Positions 26,828-35,680 of a stretch of 64,000 nucleotides of DNA are shown here, piece after piece (within the stretch, counting starts at the first letter, position 1; the number at the start of each line of letters is the position of its first letter). The DNA is taken from NCBI RefSeq assembly GCF_900107965.1, contig NZ_FNVU01000023.1:95689-159688 (forward strand), read 5' to 3'. The position numbers and the translations under genes are program-made. Origin of the DNA: Actinacidiphila yanglinensis (lineage in GTDB: Bacteria; Actinomycetota; Actinomycetes; Streptomycetales; Streptomycetaceae). The notes below the pieces were generated by a model, which saw nothing but the letters and a program-made list of their open reading frames with translations, made no database searches and was not told the origin of the DNA.

Positions 26828-26870
26828 AGGGGTGCGGGTGCGCCCGCTTGCGCGGGCACGGTGGCCCTTC

Positions 26871-26905
26871 GGGCGGCCGGGGGGCGGGCCGCCCCCCGGC
26901 CGCCC
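26871..26905 (+). terminator. Strong hairpin terminator after the second SDR gene
   Basis: Perfect 14-bp inverted repeat GGGCGGCCGGGGGG / CCCCCCGGCCGCCC with a 7-base loop, 44 bases after the stop codon. It is the most stable simple hairpin I found in the window. Confidence 0.75.
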
Positions 26906-27098
26906 GGTGTGCTTCACGGGGGAGCTCGCCAGGTCCGGGGGCGGCCCGCCCGCCGGTCGCACACCTGACGGGGGGGGTGCGGGGACACCCGAGACACGTA
27001 TTTAATGGGCACACACGTGGTGCGCGGTCCGCCCGGTCGTCGCTGCCGGCGATCGGGCGGCCTGATGGTCGCCTCAGTGGATGGTGTGGGAGGCACAC

Positions 27099-27542
27099 AT
27101 GGCCGAGAAGGCCCAGTACGAAGAGCTGAAGTCTCAGCTGAGCGCCGTCGGATCGGTGACGCGCTGGCTGATGCGCGGCCTGCCGGTCGGACTCTCCCGC
27201 AGTTCCGCCGCGGTGCTGGAGGTGCTCCACCGGCACGGCGACCTGCGCGTGGGCGAGCTCACGGAACTGCTGGGCGTGGACGCGTCGGCCGCCAGCCGCT
27301 ACGTCACGCAGGCGGTGGCGCGCGGCTGGATCGAACGCAGCCTCGACCCGACGGACCGGCGTTCGCGCATCCTGAGCCTGACACCCGCGGGCCGGGACCA
27401 GCTCGACGAGATGTCGGAACGCCTCACGCACGTGCTGGCCGAGCGGTTGCGGGACTGGAGCGACGAGGACGTCACCGGGCTGACCGACCTCATGGCCCGG
27501 CTGCGGTCGAGCTTCGACGACCAGCGGACCGGCGTGTGGTGA
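27099..27542 (+). CDS. MarR-family transcriptional regulator
   Basis: 147 residues from the ATG at 27099 with GGGAGG 6 bases upstream. The winged helix is typical: LEVLHRHGDLRVGELTELLG, recognition helix ASAASRYVTQAVARGW, and wing ERSLDPTDRRSRILSLTPAG with the conserved DxRS/R element. Helices at both ends would form the dimer. MarR proteins often repress nearby efflux or oxidoreductase genes and release DNA on binding phenolic ligands or on oxidation; here the SDR and exporter genes upstream are plausible targets. Confidence 0.94.
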   Translation: MAEKAQYEELKSQLSAVGSVTRWLMRGLPVGLSRSSAAVLEVLHRHGDLRVGELTELLGVDASAASRYVTQAVARGWIERSLDPTDRRSRILSLTPAGRDQLDEMSERLTHVLAERLRDWSDEDVTGLTDLMARLRSSFDDQRTGVW

Positions 27543-27569
27543 TCCGGCCTGGTCGCGGGGTACCCCCGG

Positions 27570-27596
27570 TCCCCGGCCGCGCTCCCGGTCCGGGGA
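27570..27596 (+). terminator. Possible hairpin terminator after the MarR gene
   Basis: A 7-bp stem TCCCCGG / CCGGGGA with a 13-base loop lies about 30 bases beyond the stop codon. Confidence 0.35.
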
Positions 27597-27702
27597 GGCC
27601 GCAGACCGCGGCCCATGTCCGTATCGATACCTTCGCACGCATGACCGGACCGGCCTCTCCGCCTACCCTCGACTCATTGACGGCATCAGCCCGAGGACGA
27701 AC

Positions 27703-28140
27703 ATGCCCACGCACCTGACCACCCCGCTGGAGCCCGGCGACGCGCCGCGGCACGCGGCCGCCATCGTCGCGGCCGCGGCCGACATCAGCGGTGCGGAACT
27801 CGACTACTCCGCCGACAGCCTCGCTGCCGTGGAGGACATCGTCGACGGTTTCCGGGCGGCGGGTGCCACGGGTGAGGACATGGTCGAGTCCCTCGTCGCC
27901 TTCGGGTGCTACGTGGGCGAGATGCTCAACCGGCAGGCCGGCGGGACCTGGGGCCGGCCCACCGGTGTCGTGGGCGGCCAGCCGGTCGTGGTCCTGCCCG
28001 GCGCGCGCGAATGCCACCCCGTCGACTGGGTCTTCCGCCGGCTGCGGTCCGGGGACGAGGTCAGCATCCGCGATCTGTACGCCGCGGCCCTCGCCAGCGG
28101 CGCGGACGGCGCGGACGGCGACGGGCACCCGGATCACTGA
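27703..28140 (+). CDS. Small unknown protein
   Basis: 145 residues with GAGGAC before the ATG. The N-terminal half is helical and acidic (GAELDYSADSLAAVEDIVDGF), the second half contains a conserved-looking stretch with Trp and His (QAGGTWGRPTGVVGGQPVVV and ARECHPVDWVFRRLRSGDE). This resembles the many actinobacterial proteins of about 140-150 residues of unknown function. There is no signal peptide. It precedes the LAL regulator by 115 bases and may be co-transcribed with it. Confidence 0.75.
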   Translation: MPTHLTTPLEPGDAPRHAAAIVAAAADISGAELDYSADSLAAVEDIVDGFRAAGATGEDMVESLVAFGCYVGEMLNRQAGGTWGRPTGVVGGQPVVVLPGARECHPVDWVFRRLRSGDEVSIRDLYAAALASGADGADGDGHPDH

Positions 28141-28255
28141 AGCCTTCCGCGCGGCCGCCGGGCCGCCAGGACCCCCGGGGGCCACGCCGGGCCGGTCCTC
28201 CCCGGACGCCTTCGGCCACCATGGAAACCAAACAGAGCGAGGAGGGAACCGTCGG

Positions 28256-31051
28256 ATGAGGGCGCACGTCGATGCACGCGACACTGATCTGGTCGGCCGT
28301 GAGGCCGAGCAGGCGATCGTGGCCACGCTGCTTGACGATGTGCTGCTCGATGACGGGTCGCTCGACGACGCGAGGGGCGGCGACGCGAGGGGTGGCCGCG
28401 GACAGGTCCTCCTGCTGAGCGGGGCCCCGGGCACCGGCAAGTCCGCGGTGCTGCGGTACGCGGCGACGGCCGCGGCCGGCCGGGGAATCGCGGTGCTCTC
28501 GACGGCCGGGGCGCCGGGCGAGCGGCACCTGCCGCACGCCGCGCTGCACAGCCTGCTGCGGCCCCGGCTGGCGCTGCTCGCCGAGTTGCCCGCCGCCGAG
28601 CAGGCGGTGCTGCGGGAGGCGTTCGGCGGCGCGGCCCCTCCCCCGGCGGCCCGGCTGGCACGGGCCGCGCTGGACCTGCTGGTCGTGACCCCGGGGCCGG
28701 TCGTGCTGTGCGTGGACGACCTCGACGTGCTCGATGCCGCCAGCCGGGAGACGGTGGGCGAGTTGACCCGGCTGTGCGGCGGGACCCGGGTGTCCATGAT
28801 CGTCGCCGGACGGTCGGCTCCCGGCGACGGTACCGCCGCGCAGGGGCGCGCGGTCGCGCTCGGGCCGCTGCCCGAGGAGCAGGCACGTGAACTCATCGCC
28901 CGCGCGGGGCGCGTGCCGGGATACACCGAGCGGGAACTCGTCCTCGCGGTGGCGCGGGGGAACCCGCTGGCGCTCACGGAGCTCTCCCTGGGCGACGGAG
29001 ATCTGGACGACACCGCGGGCCTCGGCATGCTGCCCGCGACGCCCCGGCTGGCCGAGGCGTACGCGCAGTACCTGGAGGGCCTGTCGGTGCCCGCCCGCGA
29101 TGTACTGCTGGCCGCGGCGCTGAGCATCTCCCCGCTGGTCCGGGATGTGCTGGCCGCCGGTACGAACCTGCTGGGCCGCGACGAGGCGGCGCGCGCCGGC
29201 CTGGCCGAGGTGCTCGGCGGCGGGCTGGTCGTCGAGGAGGACGGCCGGCTGCGCTTCCCGCTGCCGCTGCTGCGGTCCGCCGTGCCGGCCCTGGAGTCCG
29301 GGGCTCGGCGCCTGAGCGTCCACGCGGCTCTCGGGCGGGCCGTCGCCGACCCCGCCCACGCGGCGTGGCACGCCGCGCAGTGCGCCGCCGGCGCGGACGA
29401 GGAACTCGCCCGGCGGGTGGAGACGCTGGCGGACGGACCCGGTGCGGGCACCGGCGTCCTGGTGGTCCTGGCCGCCCTGGAGTGCGCGGCCCGGGTCTCC
29501 GGCGACCCGGAGCGCCGCGCCGGCCGGTTGCTGCGGGCCGCCGAGGTGGCGTACGCCCACGGCCTGGCGGACCATTCGCTGGGGTACGCGCGGCGCATCG
29601 ACCCGGCGAAGCTCAGCGAGTTCGTCCGCGCGACGCTGCTGTGGGTGCACGACCTGCTGCCGGACAGCCACGCCGTGGGCCGGGAGCGGATCGCCGAACT
29701 GTGCGAGGCGGCGCGGGCGATGGCAGGCCGGGACCGGGAGTTGATGCGCAAGCTCCTGCACGCCGCGGCCCGCAGGTGTTACTGGCAGGAGGCCGGGACC
29801 GAGGACCGGGACCTGGTCGGGCGGACCTTCGAGGAGCTGCGGACGCCGCCCTGGGACGGGCGCGATCTCGCCGTCAGAGCGCTGATCGAGCCGCTGTCGC
29901 TCCCCTACCCGCTCCCGCTCCCGTACCCGCTCCCGCAGGACGCCGGGCCCGCGCCGCACGGCTCGGCCGGCGCCGGCGAGCCGGTCCTGCTGGGTCAAGT
30001 GGCCCACCTGACGGGGGACTTCACCCGGTCCTCGGCACTGTTCGCCCTCGCGGAGCCGGCGGTGCGCGCCGAGGGGCACTACGGCCGGCTGCCGCATTTC
30101 CTGGTGCCCGGGGCGATGGGGCAGATCTGGCTCGGCACCCGGTGGGAGGGCGCGCAGGCGATGGCCGAGGAGGGTCACCGGGTCGCCGTTGGCACCGGGC
30201 AGCCCCAGTGGGCGGCCAGGGCCAGGGGGGTCCAGAGCGTCCTGGAGGCCCTGCGAGGCAGCCACGACCGGGCGGTGGCGTACGCGGCGGAGGCCGAGGA
30301 GGCGTTCCGGCGGCTGGGCCAGAGCCGGCAGCTGACCCTGGTCACGCTGGCCAGGGCGCTGACGGCGTCCGGCACCGGCCGGTACGCGGACGCCTACGTC
30401 CAGCTGCGCGGCCTGTTCCCCGAGCCGGCCGGGCCGCTGACCTTCGAGCAGTTCCTCGGGGTGGCCTTCCTGGCGGAGGCGGCGGCGCCCGCCGGGGAGT
30501 CGGCCGACGCCAGGGCCGTCGTCGCGCACGTCGACGCGCTGACCCGCACCGCGGCGCCGTCGCCGCTGCGCCGGCAGATCATGGCGTACGCCGGGGCGGT
30601 CCTCGCTCCGGACGAGGAGGCGGAGGAGAGGTACGGCCGGGCGCTGGAGCCGGACGTCGAGACGTGGCCCCTGCTGCACGGCATGGCCCTGTTCGGTCAC
30701 GGTGCCTGGCTGCGGCGCCGGCGGCGGGTCACCGAGTCGCGGGAGCCGCTGGCGCGGGCCGAGGCGGTCTTCCGGGCGCTGGGCGCGCGCACGCGTGCGG
30801 AGATGGCGGCCTCGGAACTGCGGGCGGCGGGGCAGGCGCCGGCCGAACCCGCCGGGGACGACGTCGCGCAGCTGCTGTCACCGCAGCAGCTCACCATCGC
30901 GCGGCTGGCCGCCCGGGGCCTGACGAACCGGGCCATCGGGGAGCAACTGCGGCTGTCCCCGCGCACGGTGGCCTCGCACCTGTACCAGATCTTCCCGCGG
31001 CTGAACGTCACCTCCCGCGTGCAGCTCGCGGAGCGGCTCGGCGCGGAGTGA
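28256..31051 (+). CDS. LAL-type LuxR transcriptional regulator (large ATP-binding)
   Basis: 931 residues. Walker A GAPGTGKS at 56-63 and Walker B VVLCVDDLDVLD near 150 form a STAND-type ATPase domain; the long middle is a helical repeat region; residues about 867-931 are a LuxR/GerE helix-turn-helix (LTIARLAARGLTNRAIGEQL, then LRLSPRTVASHLYQIF). LAL regulators commonly activate secondary metabolism or sugar pathways. Two low-complexity inserts are present: an acidic LLDDVLLDDGSLDD stretch before the Walker A motif, and LPYPLPLPYPLP near residue 550. The ATG at 28256 has GGAGGG upstream. It converges with a second LAL gene. Confidence 0.93.
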   Translation: MRAHVDARDTDLVGREAEQAIVATLLDDVLLDDGSLDDARGGDARGGRGQVLLLSGAPGTGKSAVLRYAATAAAGRGIAVLSTAGAPGERHLPHAALHSLLRPRLALLAELPAAEQAVLREAFGGAAPPPAARLARAALDLLVVTPGPVVLCVDDLDVLDAASRETVGELTRLCGGTRVSMIVAGRSAPGDGTAAQGRAVALGPLPEEQARELIARAGRVPGYTERELVLAVARGNPLALTELSLGDGDLDDTAGLGMLPATPRLAEAYAQYLEGLSVPARDVLLAAALSISPLVRDVLAAGTNLLGRDEAARAGLAEVLGGGLVVEEDGRLRFPLPLLRSAVPALESGARRLSVHAALGRAVADPAHAAWHAAQCAAGADEELARRVETLADGPGAGTGVLVVLAALECAARVSGDPERRAGRLLRAAEVAYAHGLADHSLGYARRIDPAKLSEFVRATLLWVHDLLPDSHAVGRERIAELCEAARAMAGRDRELMRKLLHAAARRCYWQEAGTEDRDLVGRTFEELRTPPWDGRDLAVRALIEPLSLPYPLPLPYPLPQDAGPAPHGSAGAGEPVLLGQVAHLTGDFTRSSALFALAEPAVRAEGHYGRLPHFLVPGAMGQIWLGTRWEGAQAMAEEGHRVAVGTGQPQWAARARGVQSVLEALRGSHDRAVAYAAEAEEAFRRLGQSRQLTLVTLARALTASGTGRYADAYVQLRGLFPEPAGPLTFEQFLGVAFLAEAAAPAGESADARAVVAHVDALTRTAAPSPLRRQIMAYAGAVLAPDEEAEERYGRALEPDVETWPLLHGMALFGHGAWLRRRRRVTESREPLARAEAVFRALGARTRAEMAASELRAAGQAPAEPAGDDVAQLLSPQQLTIARLAARGLTNRAIGEQLRLSPRTVASHLYQIFPRLNVTSRVQLAERLGAE

Positions 31052-31288
31052 CCCGGGTGCGGGTCGTGGAGCGGTACGGCCGGGACTGACCCTGGCGGCA
31101 CGAGGCTGCGCGGATCGCGCGGTGGTGTGCGGGACGGGCCGGAACGGGTCAGGCGGGTGCGACCCGGGTGGCGACGTACAGTTCGGGCGCGTGCCGACCG
31201 GGCACCGACGTACGGAACACGCGGCCACCTGCGGATCACGCGGAAACGCGCCGCGTGGAAACGTACCCACCGCGCGGCGGCATACGGA

Positions 31289-34081
31289 TCAGGCGGCGGT
31301 GGATTCGCGGAGGAGGTCCGCGAGTTGGGCGCGGGCTGTGACGCCCAGGCGGGGGAAGATGCGGTAGAGGTAGGCGCCGATGGTGCGCGGGGAGAGGTCG
31401 AGCAACTCGCCGATCTGGCGATTCGACAGGCCGCGCGCGGCCAGCCTGGCGATCCGCAGTTCCTGCGCGTTGAGCAGTTCGCCGGCCGCGGTCGGCTGGG
31501 CGGCGCCCGGCTGGTGGCCCTCCGCCCGCTCGCCGGATGCGCGCAGTTCGCCGGCGATGCGCGCGGCACGCGCTTCCGCGCCGACCATGGTGAAGGCCGC
31601 CGCGGCCTGGCGGAGGACGACCCGGGCCTCCGGGGACTGGCGCCGGCGCCGCAGCCACCGGCCGTGGGCCAGTCGTAGCGGGGCCTCCAGGAAGGGCCAG
31701 CGGGACAGGTCCTCGGCGAAGGCGCGCGCGAACAGCGCTTCGGCGTCCCTGTCGCCGGCCAGGACGGCGCGTGCCACCGTGAGGCGGGCGGAGAGGGCGG
31801 GGGCGCGTTCCGCGTCCAGCTCGCGGCCGAGCCGGTCGAGGGTCGCGAGCGCCGCCCCGGCCGCGTTCACCGCCTCCGCGGCCTCCGCGAACGGCACCAG
31901 TGCGAACAGCGCGGTGATGCGGCTGCCGGGGTCGGTGAGGAGGGCGGACAGCGCCGCGTGGCCGGCCTCGAAGTCGCCCCCCTCGATCGACGCCCACGCG
32001 GAGCCCGTGGCGACGATGTCGGCGATGCCGGCCACTGATCGGCCGGCCGTCTCCAGGTCGCCGAAGCCGCCGGCGGGCACCGTGCCGGTGCGCAGGCTGC
32101 CGGTCAGTCTCCCCAGCACGTCCGCGGCAGCCGCGTGGTGGCCCTGTCCGTGGTCGTGGGCGAGCGTCCCGGCCTGCCGGAAGCAGTGGGCGCCCTGGGC
32201 CCAGTCGCCCATCGCCAGGTGTGCCAGCCCCTGGCCGAGCAGGACGCGGGGCAGATCGGCGGGCCGCTCGCGGAGGATGTGTCGGCGTTCGGACCGGCGG
32301 TACAGGTCGAGCCCGCGCAGCGGGTCGCCGGCCAGCAGGGCCGCCTGGGCCAGCCGCTCCAGGTCCCGGGCGGGCGCGCCGGGCAGCCCCTGGTGCCCGG
32401 CCAGGCGCTCGATGACGGTGGCGGAACGGCCGACCGGGCTGACCGTCGCCATGGCGTACAGCAGGCGCGAGTCGGTGGCCTGCTCGGGCAGCCGGTCGAG
32501 GAAGTCGAGGAACGCCGCCGCGTGTTCGTGGCCGCCGGCCACGGCGGGCGCCGTGAGCCGGACCAGCTCCAGCGCGCTCTCCAGCTCGGTGGCGTCCGCG
32601 GGCGCGGGCCAGCCGGCCGGGTCGGTGGACTGGTGCCCGCTCCCGCTTCCCGTCCGGCTCAGCGCCTCCGCGCACAGCGTGCCGAGCGGCCCGAGCGGGA
32701 GGCGCAGCGCGCGGTGCGCCATGGTCCGCGCCATCCTGTCCATGCCCAGGCAGTGGGCGAGTTGGGCGGCCCGCAGGATGCAGCGCTGCTGGTCGTCGGG
32801 CGAGCTGTACAGCCCGGCCGCCCGCTTCAGCAGGCGTACGGCCATGGGCGGTTCGCAGCGCTCCAGGGCGCGGCGGTGCGCGCCCTCGAGTCGGGCGGCG
32901 AGTTCGCAGTCGTACCCCTCGGCCGCCTGGGAGAGGTGCCAGAGGGTCCCCACCTGGTCGCGTGGCAGCACCGCGGCGAGGGCGGCGTGCGCGGCGCGGC
33001 AGCGCGCGGGATCGGTGTCGTGGGCGACGGCGCCGGCGGTCGCGGGGTGGCTGAAGACCAGGCGCCTGCCCTCGCACCGGACGATGCCCATGTGCTCGGC
33101 CGGTTCCACGGTCCCGTAGCCGAGTTCGGTGCCCGCGATCCGCGACGCGGCCGACAGGAGGAGGGGCAGGTCCGTTTCCGGGTCGAGTGCCGCCACCAGC
33201 AGCAGGTCCCGCGTGTCCCGGGGCAGGCGGGCGAGTCCGGGGGCCATCGCGGAGGCGAGGCGGTCGGACGACGGGGGGACGCCGGGCAGGGTGTCCTCGG
33301 ACCGGGCGGGCAACTCGACGAGGGCGAGGGGGTTGCCGGCCGCCGTTGCCAGCAGCTCACGTACGGCCTGCGGGTCGAGGCCCGGCCGCCGCCTGCCCAG
33401 CAGGGTCGCGGACTGGGCCGGGGTGAGCGGGCCGAGGGGCAGGTGCGGCAGACCGGTCAGCCACGCCTGGTGCGTGGGGTGCGGGCGCGAGGCGACCAGC
33501 AGGGCCGCCCGGTGCCCTTCGATCCGGCGGGCGACGAAGGACAGCACCTCCCGGCTGGGCGCGTCGAGCGCGTCCCAGTCGTCCACGGCGATCAGCAGGG
33601 GCCGCGCCGCCGCCACTCTGCCGAGCGTCTCCAGCACGGCGAACGGCAGCCGGGCCCGGCCGTCGGGGTGGGCGGAGTCCTCGACCAGGGACATCTCCAG
33701 CGCGCGCCGCTCCTGCGCGGTGACGGGCAGGTCCGGGCTCTCCAGGACCGGCCACATCGCCTGGAGGAGGCCGGAGAGGTCGGGCGGGTTGCCGCCGCGG
33801 GCACCGGCGCACCGCAGCACGCGCATGCCCGCGGCGGTCGCCATCCCGACGGTCGCTTCGAGCAGTTCCGTCTTGCCCGAGCCGGCGTGCCCGCTCAGCA
33901 CCTGCGCCGCGCCGCCGGCCGCCGCCTCACGCAGGAAGTCGCGCAGCGCCGCCAGTTCGGCGTCGCGGCCGACGAGGCCCGAGTCGGCCGGCAGGGAGCC
34001 GGTGAAGGGGACGACGCGCGCAAGAGCCTGCGCCTGCCCCCTTCCCGACCCTCGAGCGTGCGACCCGACCTGCGCGTTCAT
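31289..34081 (-). CDS. LAL-type LuxR transcriptional regulator (second copy)
   Basis: 930 residues from the ATG at 34081 with GGGAG upstream; a longer frame to 34156 is less likely. Walker A GHAGSGKT at 64-71 and Walker B LLIAVDDWDALD near 150-170; helical repeat middle; C-terminal LuxR helix-turn-helix (LRIARLAARGLSNRQIGELL, then LDLSPRTIGAYLYRIF). Its length and the RLAARGL-NR-IGE-L helix-turn-helix match the convergent gene, so the two are paralogues. The 237-base gap between them holds no gene and no strong terminator. Targets are unknown. Confidence 0.93.
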   Translation of the reverse strand: MNAQVGSHARGSGRGQAQALARVVPFTGSLPADSGLVGRDAELAALRDFLREAAAGGAAQVLSGHAGSGKTELLEATVGMATAAGMRVLRCAGARGGNPPDLSGLLQAMWPVLESPDLPVTAQERRALEMSLVEDSAHPDGRARLPFAVLETLGRVAAARPLLIAVDDWDALDAPSREVLSFVARRIEGHRAALLVASRPHPTHQAWLTGLPHLPLGPLTPAQSATLLGRRRPGLDPQAVRELLATAAGNPLALVELPARSEDTLPGVPPSSDRLASAMAPGLARLPRDTRDLLLVAALDPETDLPLLLSAASRIAGTELGYGTVEPAEHMGIVRCEGRRLVFSHPATAGAVAHDTDPARCRAAHAALAAVLPRDQVGTLWHLSQAAEGYDCELAARLEGAHRRALERCEPPMAVRLLKRAAGLYSSPDDQQRCILRAAQLAHCLGMDRMARTMAHRALRLPLGPLGTLCAEALSRTGSGSGHQSTDPAGWPAPADATELESALELVRLTAPAVAGGHEHAAAFLDFLDRLPEQATDSRLLYAMATVSPVGRSATVIERLAGHQGLPGAPARDLERLAQAALLAGDPLRGLDLYRRSERRHILRERPADLPRVLLGQGLAHLAMGDWAQGAHCFRQAGTLAHDHGQGHHAAAADVLGRLTGSLRTGTVPAGGFGDLETAGRSVAGIADIVATGSAWASIEGGDFEAGHAALSALLTDPGSRITALFALVPFAEAAEAVNAAGAALATLDRLGRELDAERAPALSARLTVARAVLAGDRDAEALFARAFAEDLSRWPFLEAPLRLAHGRWLRRRRQSPEARVVLRQAAAAFTMVGAEARAARIAGELRASGERAEGHQPGAAQPTAAGELLNAQELRIARLAARGLSNRQIGELLDLSPRTIGAYLYRIFPRLGVTARAQLADLLRESTAA

Positions 34082-34234
34082 CGATGCTCCCGATCCGCCG
34101 ACGAGCGCCCCACCGGCTGGACGGGGGCGCTCTGCTGCCGGTACCCATCCCAGCAAACCCGCAGGTGAGGGACCAGGCAGTTCACATGCAGCTTGCTTTC
34201 CGCAGCCCGGTGGCCGGCCCGTCGTCCGCGGGTG

Positions 34235-34912
34235 TCACGGATGCACCGAGCGGTGGCCGGTGTGGGCGGCGGGGTCGGCCGCGCTGAGGACGGTGACGAA
34301 CTGCTCGGTGAAGCGGCGGTACTCGACGTCCTGGGCCGGCGACAAGGTCACCGAGACGACGGGGCCGCGCGGGACGACGTGCCGCAGGGCCCGCAGCAGC
34401 CGGTGCGGGGGGCACAGTCGCAGGACCTGGACGACGCCGCGCAGGACGTCCGCGAGCGCGTCGGGCTGTTGCGGCGGGACGGTCGCGGCAAGCGGCGCGA
34501 CCGGGGGGACGCGCTCGGGGCCGGCGGCGGTGAGCAGGTCCACGCAGGCGGTGAGGCACCCGAGGTCGGCGGCGTTCACCTCGACCGGGTACAGGCTCGT
34601 CAGCCGGTCTCCGCGGGAACCGTAGAGGGTGTACGTGGTGCGACCGGACGGGATGATCCCGTCCGTCGTCCTGTCCTCGTCCTCCTTGCCCCGCGGCTCT
34701 CTCGTCGCATCCCCCCGGCGTGGTCGGTGCGACCAGTGCGGTAGCTCCACCAGGATCCGCACCCAGCTGTCGTAGGCGTCCAGGAGCATCCGCTCGTCCT
34801 CCGACTCGGGGCCCTGGGCGCCCTGGAAGCGGTGCAGCCGGCGCAGGAACACCTCTTCCAGGCTCTGGAACCGCGCGTGGAACACCGGATCGTCCGGCAC
34901 CAGAACGTCCAA
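34235..34912 (-). CDS. Unknown protein downstream of the giant toxin genes
   Basis: About 225 residues from a TTG at 34912, chosen because AAGGAGGAGGAG lies 4 bases upstream; the open frame continues to 35050 without a ribosome site. The N-terminal third is helical (PVFHARFQSLEEVFLRRLHR, LLDAYDSWVRILVEL), followed by a beta region (TTYTLYGSRGDRLTSLYPVE) and a helical C-terminus (FTEQFVTVLSAADP). No signal peptide, no named family recognised. It lies on the same strand 346 bases beyond the 3008-residue toxin gene. A role as chaperone or self-protection factor is possible but unsupported. Confidence 0.65.
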   Translation of the reverse strand: MDVLVPDDPVFHARFQSLEEVFLRRLHRFQGAQGPESEDERMLLDAYDSWVRILVELPHWSHRPRRGDATREPRGKEDEDRTTDGIIPSGRTTYTLYGSRGDRLTSLYPVEVNAADLGCLTACVDLLTAAGPERVPPVAPLAATVPPQQPDALADVLRGVVQVLRLCPPHRLLRALRHVVPRGPVVSVTLSPAQDVEYRRFTEQFVTVLSAADPAAHTGHRSVHP

Positions 34913-35258
34913 CGGGCTCCTCCTCCTTGGAGCATGACCCGGTCCGCGTCCGCGCTGGGGCGTGGGTGCGCGCACGCCGTTCACCGGCGCCGGGCCCCGG
35001 AGGACCGCTGTTCCTGTCGCCACCGCGGCGGGTGGCGGTCCGGAGCACACCGCTCGTTACTGGTCGGAGAGGTTACTCCGTCGGATCATGCACCGCTACG
35101 CTACCCGCTTCACTCCCGTCCCGGTATGTCGCTCCACGACACAAAGAGCGCTGCTCGCACCGCGTGTACGCGCGTCAGGAGCGGCGCCGGGCCGCACCGG
35201 AAGGGACCGGACGAAGCCCGTGCGCCGGCTCCTGACATACGTATGAGGGCCTGCCGGG
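34913..35258. other. Gap between the 3008-residue toxin gene and the next small gene
   Basis: 346 bases without a trustworthy gene. A perfect 10-bp palindrome CATACGTATG lies at 35236-35245, just beyond the toxin stop codon. The left end holds the strong ribosome site of the small gene. A promoter for that gene is expected here, but I see no clear boxes and no strong terminator. Confidence 0.4.
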
Positions 35259-35680
35259 CTACGCACCGGGGGTGTGCCAGCCCAACACCTGACCCAGATC
35301 GGAGCCGAGGTTCACGTCACAGAACCCGTTCTTGAGTCCCCCGAGCGCCGCCGCCCCGCCCTGGGCCTGCACGAACTGCGCCGCCGGGCCGGTCAGCCGG
35401 CCCCGGTTGTCGATATCGATCGAGACCACCTCGCCCTCGGCGAAGTCCGGCGTCCCGATCGCCCGGACGTCGAGGGTGAACCACTTGATGGTGCCCGTCG
35501 TGTTGATCGCCCACACCGGGCTGTCCAGGCCGGTCCCGAAGACGAGCGAGCGCGAGCCCGGCCACTTCAGGATCCCCGCGAGCGTGCTGGTGGGGTCGGC
35601 GATCGACTGCTCCCATACGCGCAGCGCCGGGTGGACCTCCGGCCGGAACCTCGCGATCAGGGCGTCGACGTCCTCCGGAG
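35259..35680 (-). other. C-terminal module shared by both giant proteins (copy in 3008-residue protein)
   Basis: About 135 residues with SRSLVFGTGLDSPVWAIN, VVSIDIDNRGRL and a final GFCDVNLGSDLGQVLGW. The 5593-residue protein ends with the same elements in the same order. I recognise no named family. Its fixed end position suggests a secretion, folding or processing signal. Confidence 0.6.

Noticed and set aside
31052..31288. Possible terminator or small gene between the convergent LAL genes
   Set aside because: No perfect stem of useful length and no frame with a plausible start and composition were seen.
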